Part shown: one piece after another, positions 34,591 to 47,784 of the stretch | Layout of the letters: each line of letters begins with the position of its first letter | Position numbering within the stretch: position 1 is the stretch's first letter | Origin: Cenococcum geophilum 1.58 | Lineage: Eukaryota; Ascomycota; Dothideomycetes; Gloniales; Gloniaceae | Assembly (NCBI GenBank): GCA_001692895.1 | Contig: KV748177.1 | Span: forward strand, 4,192,130 to 4,256,129 | Direction: 5' to 3' | DNA length: 64,000 nucleotides | Notes under the pieces: generated by a model | Told to the model about the DNA's origin: nothing | Database searches by the model: none | The model's input: only the letters and a program-made list of their open reading frames with translations | Program-made: the position numbers and the translations under genes

Positions 34591-34850
34591 TTTAATGTTA
34601 AGCTATCGTTTAATAAGGGACCGTTGGCATTAGATAGGAGCCCGGCGACTTATAATCCATTTTAAGAAGGATTTAATATTAAGCTGTTGTTTAATAAAGG
34701 ACTGTTAGCATCAGACGGAAGCTCGGTAATTCGTAGTCTATTTTAAGAGGGGTTTAATATTAAGCTGTCATTTAATAAGGGGCCGTTGGCATTAGACGTA
34801 AGCTCGGCGACTCGTAATTCTTTTTAAGAAGGATTTAATGCTAAATAGTT
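34591..34850 (-). repeat. 81-bp tandem repeat (3.2 units) encoding a 27-residue peptide
   Basis: TTTAAT.TTAAGCT recurs at 34,591, 34,672, 34,753 and 34,834, exactly 81 bp apart. On the minus strand it encodes a repeat of the type LNPSQNRLRITELPSDAN, then SPLLNNSLI, with RIP stops. It is contiguous, without spacers. Confidence 0.85.
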
Positions 34851-35130
34851 ATTTAAGACAAGAGATCCTAAAGTCTATTTTGTTTCTAGAGGCAATGTCC
34901 GGACTAAGGGAGCAATAAGATCTTCAAACTTATAAAAGAGTTAGCGAATTTATATAAAGGGCACTTAACTAAGGTACCTCTTTATCATTTACAGCTTCAT
35001 TAAGTAATAAATGCGCAAATTTTTGGAATTTAGGCTTGCTAAAGTCAGCGCCCATTATTAAGAGGCCGTTAGCGTAAATATAGAAAGGTTACTAGGAAAT
35101 AGATATATCTAGGGAAGCTTATACCTTAAG

Positions 35131-35208
35131 GTCGTATAAAGGGCGCCACTAAAAGCGCTAGTGTAGCCATAGCTACATTAGCGCTCTTAGTGGCGCCCTT
35201 TATACAAC
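35131..35208. repeat. 78-bp near-perfect palindrome (foldback)
   Basis: The arms at 35,131-35,167 and 35,172-35,208 are reverse complements with about 3 mismatches in 37, all transitions, and a 4-base loop. The core is GGGCGCCACTAA..AGCGCT. This looks like a foldback element, or two terminal inverted repeats brought together. Confidence 0.85.
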
Positions 35209-36037
35209 CCGCAGCTACTATCCGATTCAATAATATAGCCTCTTCTTCTAAATAGGAAGAAATATTCATAGCTTTCTTACATATAGGTGCTTTTTACGCA
35301 AATAATTGAAAAATATAATAGCACTAGTATACAAATGCCGCGATAGAGAGGCTAGACTTTTAACGCCTTATTGAATTTCCGGAAACATATAGACTTAAGA
35401 GGGAAGTCAATATAAGACTCTATAAAAACCCCGAGCTATAATAGTATTTTCGTTAGAGATTCTACGGGCTTTAATTATAGTTATCCAGCTCCTAGTCCAA
35501 GCCTTAGTATTGTCTTTATGGCCTCCGCAAACGATTTATAAAAGGAAATAGAGTTGCCATTTAAAGGCCATAAGCCGTAAGTTACGGTATACCCTCTCAA
35601 ACGAGCACTTTGACGCCTTAATATGAATTTAATTACAGCTTGGCGTATAACAAATCCGGGCCTTTCTTCGGCTTCACGGCATACTCCACCAACGCTCCCT
35701 AAAAAGAAAGAAGTAATTGCCGTAGCAATACCCCTTTATTAGGGAGCTAACGTTGGCTTCCAGGGGAGGGCAGTTACCGATAAATCTTCAGATATATCTG
35801 AACCTCAAATATTACAGTAGGGGGAGGGACGCTTAGTAATATATAGAGCAATTGCGCCCAGCGACTGGAGATGCACGTTAACCACATAGTTGCCCCGTTG
35901 CCTTAAGGCCTCACCAATTCTCTCTGCCTTGCATTCCCCTACATTCGCGTCTTACCACTTAAAGCGTTAGGCTAGTCGTTATTTGCCCCATTTCTATAGC
36001 ATTAGGCCTAAGGCCAATACACAGTACACTTATTAAT

Positions 36038-36795
36038 ATGGATTCTGTTCTTCCTCTCATTATTATTATACTTATAGCCTACATAGTCTCGACCTTTAGT
36101 GGCACTTATACCATTCTTGTTACTAAAAGTCCTTTTAAAACCTATATTAAGCCTTTTCTACTTACTCGTAACGCAGTGTAGTTTGTTATCCTTACTATAA
36201 TATACAGATTATTACTAGGTATTAGGCAGCAGGATAGGTTAAACTAGGCCCTCCCAAAGATCGCTTTACTACTTATAGCTACTCTAGAGGTAAGTATAAA
36301 GCCTAAGTCCTTTATGTTTAACTAATACCTATATAGATTTTCACAGTAGCCTTTTTTTCCCCTTAAGTGTAAAAGATATATCCCTTATAGGTATTCCAAG
36401 ATAGGTCTATCTACTTAGGAGTTCGGTTATTATAGTACTTAGGATATTTTTAACGATAGTTTTTGCGATTATATATGTGAAAAATTCTAAATTAGGGCTC
36501 TAATACTAATTTTGCCAAAGTAGAACTGCTGCTATAAAAACTAAGGCATATTATAAAATACTAGCCACCCTTCTCCTTAGGAGCGTAATTATCCTTTTAT
36601 TCTATATAGACCACTACAAATCTATATTTAGCTCGCAAACCGCAATAATTAGAGGCTGGGGTTGGCTGCAAGCTGGCTTACACGGATTTTTCATTATTGC
36701 GATTAGTATAGCTATAGGTGTGTTATTGAAATTCCTAGAACAAGGTTATAATATAGACTGGGTATATTTTTATAAACTACTTCTCTTTTAGTTAC
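36038..36795 (+). pseudogene. Possible RIPped membrane-protein-like frame
   Basis: The frame opens with ATG and a hydrophobic stretch (MDSVLPLIIIILIAYIVSTF). It then continues with only TAG and TAA interruptions at likely Gln or Trp positions. No family resemblance is seen. In TpA-rich DNA such frames can arise by chance, so this is weak. Confidence 0.22.
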
Positions 36796-39700
36796 TAACA
36801 TATATAGGTCCTTCTTTTAATAATATCCATTTTAAACCTTCGCCTCGCACTATACAGTGGCATTAGACACCTTAAACCGCTCTCTCCCCTAGATTGATGT
36901 ACCGGTAAAGATAACGTATTAGCTACCGATCTACGCTTAATAATTACTCGTAAATTATCTGTCAACATAGATCTAGAATTAATACCTCCTCCTTCTCCTC
37001 TTCTCTTACTAGTTAATATATATTCAGCAAGTAAGAATAAGTGTATTTCCATACCTATAACAATTTTAATAAATACTCTATAGCATTGTTATAAGTCCAC
37101 AGTTCTTTAAGCTAGGAAGAGCCTAGGAAATAGAGAAAATAGAAACTACTATTATACAATTAATGTTCATCTTATATTTTTTCTAGTGGGATCTTAATAG
37201 TAGTTATAGGTGTTATAGATTCCTACTATTAGTAAATTAGATCTCCACACGCAATTGCGATTAATTTTCTTATATTTTAGTTAGACTACCTTCGCTATAA
37301 TATAAGAAATCTACAATTCTGTTCCTATAGTCGTTCGTTAAATTAAGTTAATAAAGGCAGTGTCCGTCTAACCTTTATTTTACTACCTAAACTAGTAGAG
37401 CTACCGCTAGTCTAAATTAGCGATAAAGCGCCACTAGACTGATTTGCCGGAGTACCTGTCCATAATAGTCCTAATAGTGCCCTCGTCCGGCTAATAAATT
37501 GCGCCTCTTTATGCTTCCTCCAATGGTCTCTCACCCTTTAGCTTAGCATTCCTCTCCCTAACAGTCTATCTTTTTAAATTTTCATATTCTACCCTTCTAC
37601 TATCTTGATTATAAATCTTAACACTCCTCCTAAAGACTTTTTAGTGTCTAATTTAGAGCTAAATAAGGTTAACTTAACTCTCGAACTATAAAGTCCAGCT
37701 AAAGACCTTCCTCCTTATTCTAGGTCACTTTAACATAAGCTAGATAACACCAACTTAACAATAGAGACAGTAGAATACCTCCCTCCTTATTCTTATACTC
37801 CCTAAAGAATATTTTAATACTAACTGCTATAAGAGGGTTCTAATAGAGATCTACATCTTAAATATATTGTAATAATTATAACAAAGGCTGTGAACTGGGC
37901 GGAGCGGCAACCTAAAGAGAATAAAGATGATCAATCTCGCAAGGAGTGGTTTAGAGACTTCGCGAATAACGTTGCGGTAGAGGTTACTTAACAATGTCTA
38001 GTTAGGCTATATCTTAGTACGGTATTAAATGATATTGCTTACATAAGTATTTAGTTATCTAGTTATTATTTATACATACTAAGCCAACATCTTATCTTTA
38101 GGTTTTTGAGGTTAAGACGGACGGATACATTCTTTAGGGAGACTGGTTAGAAAAACTAGGAACTTAGAAGCAGAGGTAAGTTATAATGTTACTTATAGGC
38201 ATATAACTTATTAGCGGGCGGGTAATAGGAGATGGTTAACAATCTACGTCCTAACTAAATGTTAGAGACTTAACTCCACACCTCTCTATAGTTATTGTGG
38301 AATTTTCTTGGTTCTATACATATAAGTTTATTAGCGCGCTAAATTTATAAAAATCTAGCAAATTCTTAAAGTATGCAGTTCCTAAGCGCAGCATAAATCT
38401 TTTATATGGTCTTGAAATTAATCTAATAGAGGCTCTAAAGGCAGTTGTTATGCAATATATATAGCACAGAAATTACTATACCGCGGACTTTAGAGATAAG
38501 CGACTGTAAGCTATATACATTTACAGCCAGCCACCTTAATTTAGGTGCACGTTTAATTAGGGAGCTAACCATAATATAGGCTACGAACGCTAACTTAAAT
38601 GCAACATTCCTTTTTTTATATCTACCCCTTACCTAATGCCATGGGTTATAGCCTAAGAAATGGTAAGTGCAAGCCCATTTCCCCCTTCCGTTAGTCTCTT
38701 TTTGCTAGGACCTTATCTAACGGATCTGCGGGAGATCTTTAATAATAGACAATATAAGCCTCTTTTATAACCCCTATACTTAACAAGCCTTTAATACAAT
38801 TACTTAACCCTAACGGTGCCTTATGGAGAGTTAGTTGGGTTCTTCCTTATATTAACCTTAATTCCTCTTCCTCTCCAGATTAAAACAGATCTTATTATAT
38901 AACAAATCGTTTATCTATATCTCCTAATTTTCTAAATAAGTTAATACCTTAATGCTAGCCATTTATATAACTAATTCTAATGTCGACGGTTTAATACAAA
39001 TTTAGGGATTGCTAAAAGACTCTGTTAACTAGTAACCTCTATCGCTATTAAAGAAATGCCTATGGAATGTACGGCGGCCGCAAGTCTTTCCTCTACCTAT
39101 ATCCAAATTGCAATAAATCTTAAAAAGGCAACGGATTCACTAAGCCAAACAAATTAGAAGACTATAAAAGAAGACACTCTTAAAACCGGTATTTAGCCCC
39201 AAATTATATCGCGATGCCTCTTTAGACGAACCTAGATTTGATAGAGTTGAGTTCCAATTCCTAACTAGCAACAGGTACTCTGGAGTGGCCGATTAAATAT
39301 AATAGTTAATATATCCCTAGCATACTTTAATTACCAATGCATATTAAGTGTTAATTAGTTACTAGAATACCCGCCTAGCCTTCCACCTACTAGTCTTAAT
39401 GCCAATATATAGGAGTTCATTCCAGAAACGCCTTCTAATACTATTACTTCCTCTCTATAAAGTCTAATAAGTTAGGATTCCAATTCTCGGCTAACGACGA
39501 GTAATTTAGCGTAGTCTTCTGTATACATCTTAAACGCCTATCGCATTATTGCTAGTATGTCTATAACTCTCCTTAGCTTAGTAATATATAGCGGGCATTA
39601 ATAAGACATAAGTTATTAGATCCGCGTATGCACTCTATACCACCTCCTAACTACCTATATATTAAAGGTTAGGCACTATTAAGCAATAGACAGTACTGTT

Positions 39701-42378
39701 AGGCCTTTAGAACAACCGCCGGCTACGCTATAGATCTTTACGGCCCTAGTACGCAATAGATATACCCTAAAAGTGACATTAACATTATAGATACAGTCCT
39801 TACAAATAAACTTATAAATAAAGGTGGCTTTACCTATGCCTTTAACGTGACCTACCTCCATTAAATATATCCAGTCTTATTTAATCTACTATTATTACCG
39901 CACTTACTATTTTTACTAAATGCTAATATAATTTATCTACAGAGCTTATACTACTTCAATCGCTACTTAAATAAAGTGGGAACATATCCCAGCTTATCGC
40001 AAAACTATTAATATTAATGCCAAAGATAAATGATATATATATTAGAGAGATCTAAAGCGAGATTTAGAAGTGCTATATAGCGCATTTAGAGTTAGCAGAA
40101 TGTTAACTATAGAATAAGATCCTTTAGATGACTAGCCCTTTATCTCTAGAAATATTTAGCAATTTACTTCCCTAGTTAGGTATAATAACCAGGCAGATAG
40201 AACCATGGCAAACCCCCCCGGCAACTCCTAATAGTTATTTGGAAATGCACAAAGGCTATCTATTCGCACCGCCTATACGGCAGAAAAAGGCATCTCCTAC
40301 GCATAGTAATAACACTCCCGCTCTAGAACTGTCCATAGCGGCTTTAAGAACAAAGTGTGATATATATTAAAAGAGCTTTAATAAAAAGCAAGACATGTTT
40401 CGACATAAACAAACTCATAGGTTTAGCTTTATGCTATAGCTTTTTTATTATTTCTAATGCCTCTAGATATACTAAATTCAAAATTTAAGTACCTAAAATG
40501 CGATTAAGACTTTACACAAGTGGAAAATCTTAAAAGGTACCTGTAAGCTTATTATCAAATCCCTATAAATGCCTAATTGGAGGTTATATAGTAAAGAAGA
40601 CCGTTTTAATTACTAGGTATTAACTGGAATTAGGTTATTTTAGTTACCTACTACCTTATATCTTACTACCCTGTTCTAGTTACCTATTACCTATCTCTAT
40701 TGCCTATACTCCTCATACTTCCTATTCCTATACCTTCCTTATATATATATAGAGGCCCTAGAGCTACATTTAATAGACAGAGTTCTTATTCTTAATCTTC
40801 CGATTAATATATCGAACGCCCAATTAGCCCTAAGAGACTAGTCCTTCTAGCAAAGTTAAATAGGACGTATTTTATTAGTTAACACCAGGCTACTAAATTA
40901 AAATGTAATAGTAGACACCACCCTAGTTGTAAGAGAAGGAGATAGTCTAGTAATGCTGCTGCAGCTAAGAGGACAATGTAATAGCAGTGCTCGCTATTAG
41001 TCGTCTAAATAGTTAAGGATATCAATTATAGAGTCATTGTCTTTATTGCGAAATTTATCAAGGACTGCGCGATATTTAGGGTTTTAGTAGGCGTGGCTTA
41101 GTAGTTACCAAGCCACGAATGCACCACCTTAGCTTAAACTGTATTTAGATGCGGCATTCGTAAAGCTCTATTTAATAAACTAAATAATATTAAATGCCCT
41201 AGAACTATCGTCACTATTACGCCAGCTTACAGCTAAATTAGCCGAAGTAGTAGTAGGGACTCTCGCGGAACGCGCGGGGTTTCTATTTATATCCTTATAG
41301 ATAAATGCCTTAGCCAAGATATTTAGCTATCTAGATAAACCGTGTTCTTTTAAGGCGGTATAGTGATTAATAACACAATAGTCTTGCCAAAGGTTATGTA
41401 ACAGCACGAATTTTATCCGTAACTATTACAACACAGCTCCTTACTTTGCTCTATCAATGCTATACATTTTCCATCTAATTAAGACAATCTTACATAAAGT
41501 TCCTAATTTTTTCCAACTTAAATTTGCAGAAATTAAGGGCATAATAAGCGTACAGAGCTGATCTACTTCGTCCCACTACTATAACCTCCTCTTCTTTAAT
41601 CTTATAGGGAAGTTCCTTACCGGCTATAGTAAACCGTTTATACTAATGCGTCTAATCTAGTAAGTAGTATTTTGTAAGTCTCTAGAGGAGTTTATATATC
41701 ATTTATAATATAAATAGGTCCAACAGTACTAATAAAGGCAAGGTATATTATTAGTGCTATAAACACAATTCCCAGCATGATTCGGCCCCTATTTGCACTC
41801 GCAACATCTCTAATATCCCTAATATACTAAGTAAGGACAGTCGCTTTTCCTACATAAAGACTAGGTTTAATTTAATTCGGTTATTTTTCAATTAGAGTAT
41901 ATATTTTGCTGACCCGTAATAGGGTTAATAGGAGTATTACCACAAGAGATAGTGTTTTATCTGTAATGTTTACCACAACAATACCAATATCGGTAGGTGT
42001 GGCACATCTTTACTTAGAGCAATATGAGAATAAATATATAAAATAAATCTCTTATCCTTAAGAGGGATATAACGGGCTTAGGGTCTTTAAGAATAGCTTA
42101 AGCTAATCATTTTATTAATTATATTAGATAATACTTTTAAAGGAAACTATAACGGGTATTATAATAAGTGGTTATCTCGCTTGCCTACATATATAATTAC
42201 CTTACTTATACTGGCGTACGTTTTTAGGTTATTATATTACATTACCTAACCTAGTTAATAAGGTAATTAATTAATTAAACAAAGATTCTTAGGAACTTAT
42301 ACTTGTTCGCCACTTTATATATTCTTAGAAGGTTTCTAATTACTAGCGCCCTTTAATTAAGGTTACCACTTACACATA

Positions 42379-43390
42379 ATGGCTATCCGCCATTATCTTG
42401 TAATACCTTGTACCGTTATAGATCTGGATTGCGGTATCGGATCTAATTATAACCTTGTTTCGACCTGTAACAAGAAACGTTTTAATATAGTCCTCTCGCG
42501 ACGTCCATCTCTAGGCTTTGACAAGGAGTATAGTATTAAATGCCAATTACTCTAGAAGCTTGATTACGCTATAGAGTCCCATAAAAACTCTAAAATAGAT
42601 ATAATATATAAAGAAATATCCGACCTAGTTGCAAGTACCTATTAGCCGATATTCCAAGAATTTGCTTATATTATTAAGGATAAACCTTAAAAAAACAATC
42701 TGTATACATTTCTAAATCTAGATACCTTTAAGTTGCAGTTAGTTACACTTAAGGGCGAAGCAAAACTTATTAAATGACAGACTCCTACATTACCTAGGAT
42801 GTCCCAAACTAAGGATTTATTAAATACCAAAAGCACTCTACCTAAGTTTCGCTTTTTAGAGGTTAAGGTATTAGATAAACTCCTAGGAGCTAAGATATTA
42901 AAAGTCTTAATTAACGGCCGGATAAGCTATTGTAAAGTAATTACCGAATACACCCACAAGTCCATTTCTTGAGAATTTAATTTGCTATAATGGATACTAG
43001 ATACTAACCTTCCTTATATTTATGCGCCAAAGCCAGTTGGATACGTTAAGTCAGATTATAATAATGTAATTGCCGTACTTTATAACTATATCTAAGCCGA
43101 CCTAAACACACCAAACCTTAATCTAGTCCGAATCGATTCTGTAAATAAATTCTAAAGAGCGAAATAGGTAAATTAAATTCGGCACACTGTTGCCTAACTT
43201 TATAACATTGGTATTATCTAGGGTGATAAAAAGCTAGGAAATATATTGATTGACAAGGACGATAATACATAGATAATTAATTTTGGAGGGGGCTAAACAA
43301 AAGATTAGGTAAAGCCGGAATTGGCTAAGACCATTAAGGGTGACTTACAAGCCCTAAAGAATATTATTGAGTTTTTGGAAGTTTAGCTGT
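42379..43390 (+). pseudogene. RIP-mutated protein-kinase gene
   Basis: The frame keeps its ATG (MAIRHYLVIPCTVIDLDCGI) and runs about 1 kb without a visible frameshift. It is interrupted only by TAA, TAG and TGA where Gln or Trp codons are expected. The C-terminal half has the catalytic-loop and metal-loop block of a fungal kinase-like family: QLYNIGII-GDKKLGNILIDK, then DDNT-IINFGGG, KPELAKTIKGDLQALKNIIE. The DFG aspartate is now Asn (AAT at 43,280-43,282, from GAT), and the HxD-type His is lost or altered. Two catalytic residues are therefore gone, as RIP would cause. The N-terminal half (FDKEYSIKCQLLQKLDYAIE) is family-specific. The 3' end is approximate. Confidence 0.75.
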
Positions 43391-46202
43391 CAGTTAATAA
43401 TAACCAATAGTTATCCGGATTTTTAATAGGGTATTGGTCTATCGCTAGTTTCCTAGGTAAACTACTATATTAGTATACGCGGGCCGATACGGATTTATAG
43501 ATTAAAGGAAAGAGCCAGCTTATTAACTAAATAAGCAGTCTAGAGAAAAGAAGAGCAGATAAATACATCATTACTTAGTCTAATTTTTCCGTATCCACGT
43601 ACTTTAGCTGTATAGTACGTCTAGCAGCGCCGGAAAGCTATCGTAATAGTTTTAAATATATAAAAAAGTTCTTGCTATTACTACGCGTTGGCCGGTTATA
43701 TAAATAACTAGGACAACCGCACCCTATAAACACCCCTACGGCACCTATATTACCAGAGCAAGAGAACAGCTCAAGCTAACACTATAATATTTTTAGACAA
43801 ATATGCCCCTAATGTAGGAGATAGAACGTCTAAAGAGCACATTTCTTTTAAGCTTTATAACAGTAATGCGTGCTCTATTAGCGTGTAGCTACGGCTAAAG
43901 ATAATATTTTTGCTAGTAAGGAAGCCATTTCCTATACTTTACAACGTCCAATTACGTATATATTAGTTCTTAGGCGCCAATCCGTAGCTAATATTACTAG
44001 CAAAATATAGTGTATTAATATTAAGACTATATAGAAAGTATTATACTCTTTTAATTTTACAGAAAGAACCGTTTAAGCGCTACTATATAAACCTATAGCG
44101 AGTATATAGACATCTCTTTAAAGTAACAGAAATCTACCACATCAGTTAACACTATATTACCCACTATTATTGCCTCTACCTCCACCTCCCATGTATCTTA
44201 TTTATAGGCAAGGCCTTTACCTAAAAGTTAGTATATAAAGGAAATCAAATACCGCTATATTGTATGTAGCGCCACGATAGTCATAAAGGACTTCCGCTTT
44301 ATACTAGTAAGGGTTTCCTTCTTCTATAAATTTTGCCATCGCGTACACCATTTGGTCCTGTAGGTAGACTATAAATCTATTAACCTTTATCCTGGTTAGT
44401 TTAATTTCCTATAAGTAATGCCGATCTTAAAGGTAAATAATATATAGTAGAACTTGGCATTAAATATAGTTCATTCTATAGTGATCGAGCAAATAGTCTC
44501 TATAATAGGTATAGTCCCAATAATTTACTCTCTATATTTCGTCTCTAAAGCTATATTTCTTCTTACATAAAGCATATAAATCTTCGAATTTTATCCAGTC
44601 TAACAGATAGGCACCATAACTACTAAGTGCCACAGCACCCATCTGCTTTCTCCCGTTATAAACAGCTTTGCTATTAAGACTACAAATAGCTTTATCCTTG
44701 CTTTCCTTGTCTATATTATTAAATATTCTTATATAAGCTGTTTTTGTAAGCGCGAATATTAATAGTGCTCGCTATTGGTTATTGACATGATTAAGAATTT
44801 TAATTATGGAGTTAATTTCCCTATAGCATTTTGTAAGAACGTCCCTAGCTTAGTAATAGTCCATATAGGGAAGTGATCTCAAAAGTGCTTGTTTGTCAAT
44901 GCTCTTAAATAATTTCTCGCGGTCATTATGTGGTATTTCTTAAAGGAAAGCTCGGCAGATATGCGAATTTATTAACTAGCTTATGTGTTGCTAATACATT
45001 GCAATACGCGTATTGTGGTCGCCATTAATAAAACAGTTTACTTTATTAATATTAATAGATATATTAGGCCGAAGAAGTATATCGTTATCCCAAAATAAAA
45101 ACATCTTTAAATGATAGAGTTAATAGGTATTTATAATGAAGAACTAGCTTTAACCTTTTTATAGTGAGATTTACGGCGCTTAATAAAGTAGGTTTATAGG
45201 GGGTGATTTTAGTAAGGGGGTTACCTTCTTAAGGGATAGCCTTTTAGTAGAAGCAACTACTAGATCTTATTTACCTCGCTAGTTTATCTAATTACTAAAA
45301 GTATATTTTACACCTAAGCTAAAAGCAATCAATTAAGTTACTAAATATAAAATACTAAAAATGCTATTCTTTCTTAAATGCTGACGCCAGATAAGGAATA
45401 ATAAAACTATTATAGCTAGCAAAAATACCCCGTTACCTTCTCTAAATCTTCTAACCTTTACTTTAGTGTTTTAGTTAGTAGCTTCCTGCTTCTTCTAGAG
45501 CTACTAACCCTATAGTAGAGATAGAATCGACTAGTCTAGAGTAATTTAGCGAGCACTTATACAAAACATCTATAGAGCTCTACTGACCCATTCCAGCGCT
45601 ATAATAGCTTTGTATAATGAGGTATTTCCTTTGTTAGTTGGAAGATTGACTTAGTAGTTTTTTAGTTAAGTTCACCCTTTATCTAAGCCCCCTGCCGTCC
45701 TTTCGCTGCGCCCTCCTGCCCCACTTGCACTCCTGCTACTGTAGTAGTTGTTTTAGTAACTAGCTATAGTTTAGGCCCCACAGCTCCTTACTTTGACTAC
45801 AGCCTCCTAAGTTATATTATTAAAGCTATAAGAATGAGATATATTCTTTAGTTAGCTATAGTAATGGCGTAGTAGAGTGCTAGCGCTAAAGTAATTTCTA
45901 GCATAACGTTTAAGTATTTAAATAGGCGTCTTAACTCTAGGGCAGGCTATTAATTAATATAGCTGAGATAATAGAATATAGGTAAAGTAGGACTATATAA
46001 AAGTTAAAACCAAAAACCTAGATAGCCTATAAAAAAAATACTAGAGAGAAAAATAAATGGAAGAAACGTAGAGAGAAAAAGAGGCTTAGAGAGGGGACGT
46101 AATATTAGCCTCCCTAAATCTAGTGTATCTATTTAAGGTAGTCTATATTAAGATTATAACGGTAGTATATAGGCCGCAAGAGTGGAAACAACAGTTAAAT
46201 AT
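43391..46202. other. RIPped DNA, unassigned
   Basis: A minus-strand frame near 44,480-44,760 (VALSSYGAYLLDWIKFEDLY) looks protein-like but I cannot name it. GTGCTCGCTATT recurs near 40,988 and 44,766 with similar flanks, suggesting diverged copies of one repeat. No other feature is supported. Confidence 0.35.
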
Positions 46203-46490
46203 TTAAGAGTCATTAGCTAAGAGAGCGTGCACCTTAGTGTTGGTCGTAATTAGAAGTTCAGTATTGAGGGGCGGGCGCAGGCTATAAGGGTGGGGCCTTG
46301 TAGCAGGGGTAAGGCTAGGGCAGAAGTGGAATTTAAGGGAGAAAGAGCTAGTAGAGAGGGCAGTGAAGGCGATAGAGCATTTTATAGACGTTAAAAGCGG
46401 CGGTCGGCTAAGCGAGAGAGCGATGCCCGAAAACGGGTATCGGGGCCCCGCTAAACCCAAACAGGAAGCGCACCAGGACAGAGTTTACTA
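46203..46490. other. GC-richer, non-RIPped island
   Basis: About 290 bp with abundant CpA, TpG and G-rich words (GGGGCGGGCGCAGGC, CAAACAGGAAGCGCACCAGG). It is open on both strands (46,203-46,460 minus; 46,363-46,545 plus). It abuts the gypsy integrase frame at about 46,490. No protein family is recognised. Confidence 0.6.
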
Positions 46491-47554
46491 TATCTACCAC
46501 ATTTACAGACTACTAGATACTATTATATCTGATTATAGGCTGTAATTTATATTAGCCTTTTAGAACGAGTTTACCTAAATCCTAGGTATTAGGCTAAAGC
46601 TTTCTATAGTATACTACCCCTAGATAGACGGCTAGATGGAAATTATAAACTAGTATTTAGACTAGAGACTCCAACCCTTTATTAACTACTTTTAGGATAA
46701 TTAGGCCGAACTGCTACCTCTAATAGACTACGCCTAGGCTATCCTACCCTATAACTTTATAGGATTTATACCTATCTAGCTAGAAATAGAGTACTTACCC
46801 TATATAAGTTTCAACTAAAAAAGAACGGAAGGGCTATAAACCGTACGCGAAAAACTATCTTATAAGGAAGCCTAGCATTACGCTAAACACTTAGAAGAAG
46901 CCTAGAAAGTAGCCTATATAAACCTAAAAAAGGCCTAGAAATTAATAGAATAGTAGGTAAATAAGTATAGGCGCGAGCCCAACTTTACCGTAGGCGATAT
47001 AGTTTAGGTTATAATAAAAAACTAAAAGATAGAACGGCCTAGCTATAAGCTAGACTATTAGATAATAGGACCGTATAAGGTCCTTAAAAAGATAGGTAAC
47101 TTATATAAAGTGAAGCTCCTAGATTTGATTAAGGTCTACCCTAAATTCTTACCAGATAAGCTATGGAAAGCCGTAAACAACCTATTGCCTAGATAAAAGA
47201 ACGAACCTCCCCTACTAATTTAAGTTAATAGCGACGACGAATGGGAAATTAAAGAAATACTAGCCTATAAGCTAGTAAGGAAAACGCTAAGGTACTATAT
47301 TAGTTAAAAAGGCTATAACCTAGATCCTACCTAGCACCCTATATAGAACTTTATTAGCAGTCCCTATAAACTTTAAGAATTCTATAGCCGTTACCTTAAT
47401 AAACTAGGACCCCTAAAGTACCTAGATAAGTAAATAGAGTGCTAGTATAGCGAAGACGATAAGCTACTAGAAGAATATAAAAATAAGAACGCCCTATGGG
47501 TATAATATAGATATATAAAGCCTAAGGGCAGGCTTTACTAAAGGGGGGGGGGGG
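46491..47554 (+). pseudogene. Ty3/gypsy pol 3' end: integrase core end and chromodomain-like tail
   Basis: The plus frame reads DTIISDYRLQFILAFQNEFT, then YYPQIDGQMEIINQYLDQRL (Q and W restored at stops), typical of gypsy integrase. It is followed by VGDIVQVIIKN and VKLLDLIKVYPKFLPDKLW. A chromodomain-like segment (EWEIKEILAYKLVRKTLRYY) lies at about 47,239-47,330. It ends at a G-rich polypurine tract (47,543-47,554, 12 G) directly before an LTR. The upstream part of the element is missing; the frame starts at the junction with the GC-rich island. Confidence 0.8.
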
Positions 47555-47557
47555 TAG

Positions 47558-47784
47558 TGTTACGGCTCTAGTAGAAAACGGCAGAACTTAGCTAGCAGAA
47601 CTTAGTAGAACTTACGGTTATATAACTAGAAGACCACATAAAAGAACCCTACTTTAACTAGCGCTGCTCTTCTTCTTCTTTCCTTTCTCTAGCTTTAGAT
47701 CCTCGTTTATAGATAATCCAATTATATAGGCTTGCATATATTCTTCTTACTGTACTTATACCTTAACTAACTAAGTCGTTAATA
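47558..47784 (+). repeat. LTR (3') of the truncated gypsy element
   Basis: It begins TGTTACGGC right after the polypurine tract and ends GTTAATA, which is GTTAACA with a RIP change, so TGTTA..TAACA termini. It is 227 bp. No second copy was found in the window. Confidence 0.65.

Larger units (their letters stand above)
34861..42378. other. RIPped DNA, mostly unassigned
   Basis: Apart from the palindrome and the 36,038 frame I could not name a feature here. Patches with more surviving CpA occur at about 37,880-37,980 and 40,190-40,360. About 40,741-40,815 resembles an LTR fragment also seen near 21,680. It may contain further mutated genes. Confidence 0.4.

Noticed and set aside
31880-34850. 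Tandem repeats as a possible CRISPR array
   Set aside because: Units are contiguous with no spacers, their lengths are multiples of three, and they encode peptide repeats in a fungal genome.
36795-37052. 85-codon intact minus-strand open frame
   Set aside because: It has no domain, no splice partners and lies in mutated DNA; an open frame of this size can occur by chance.
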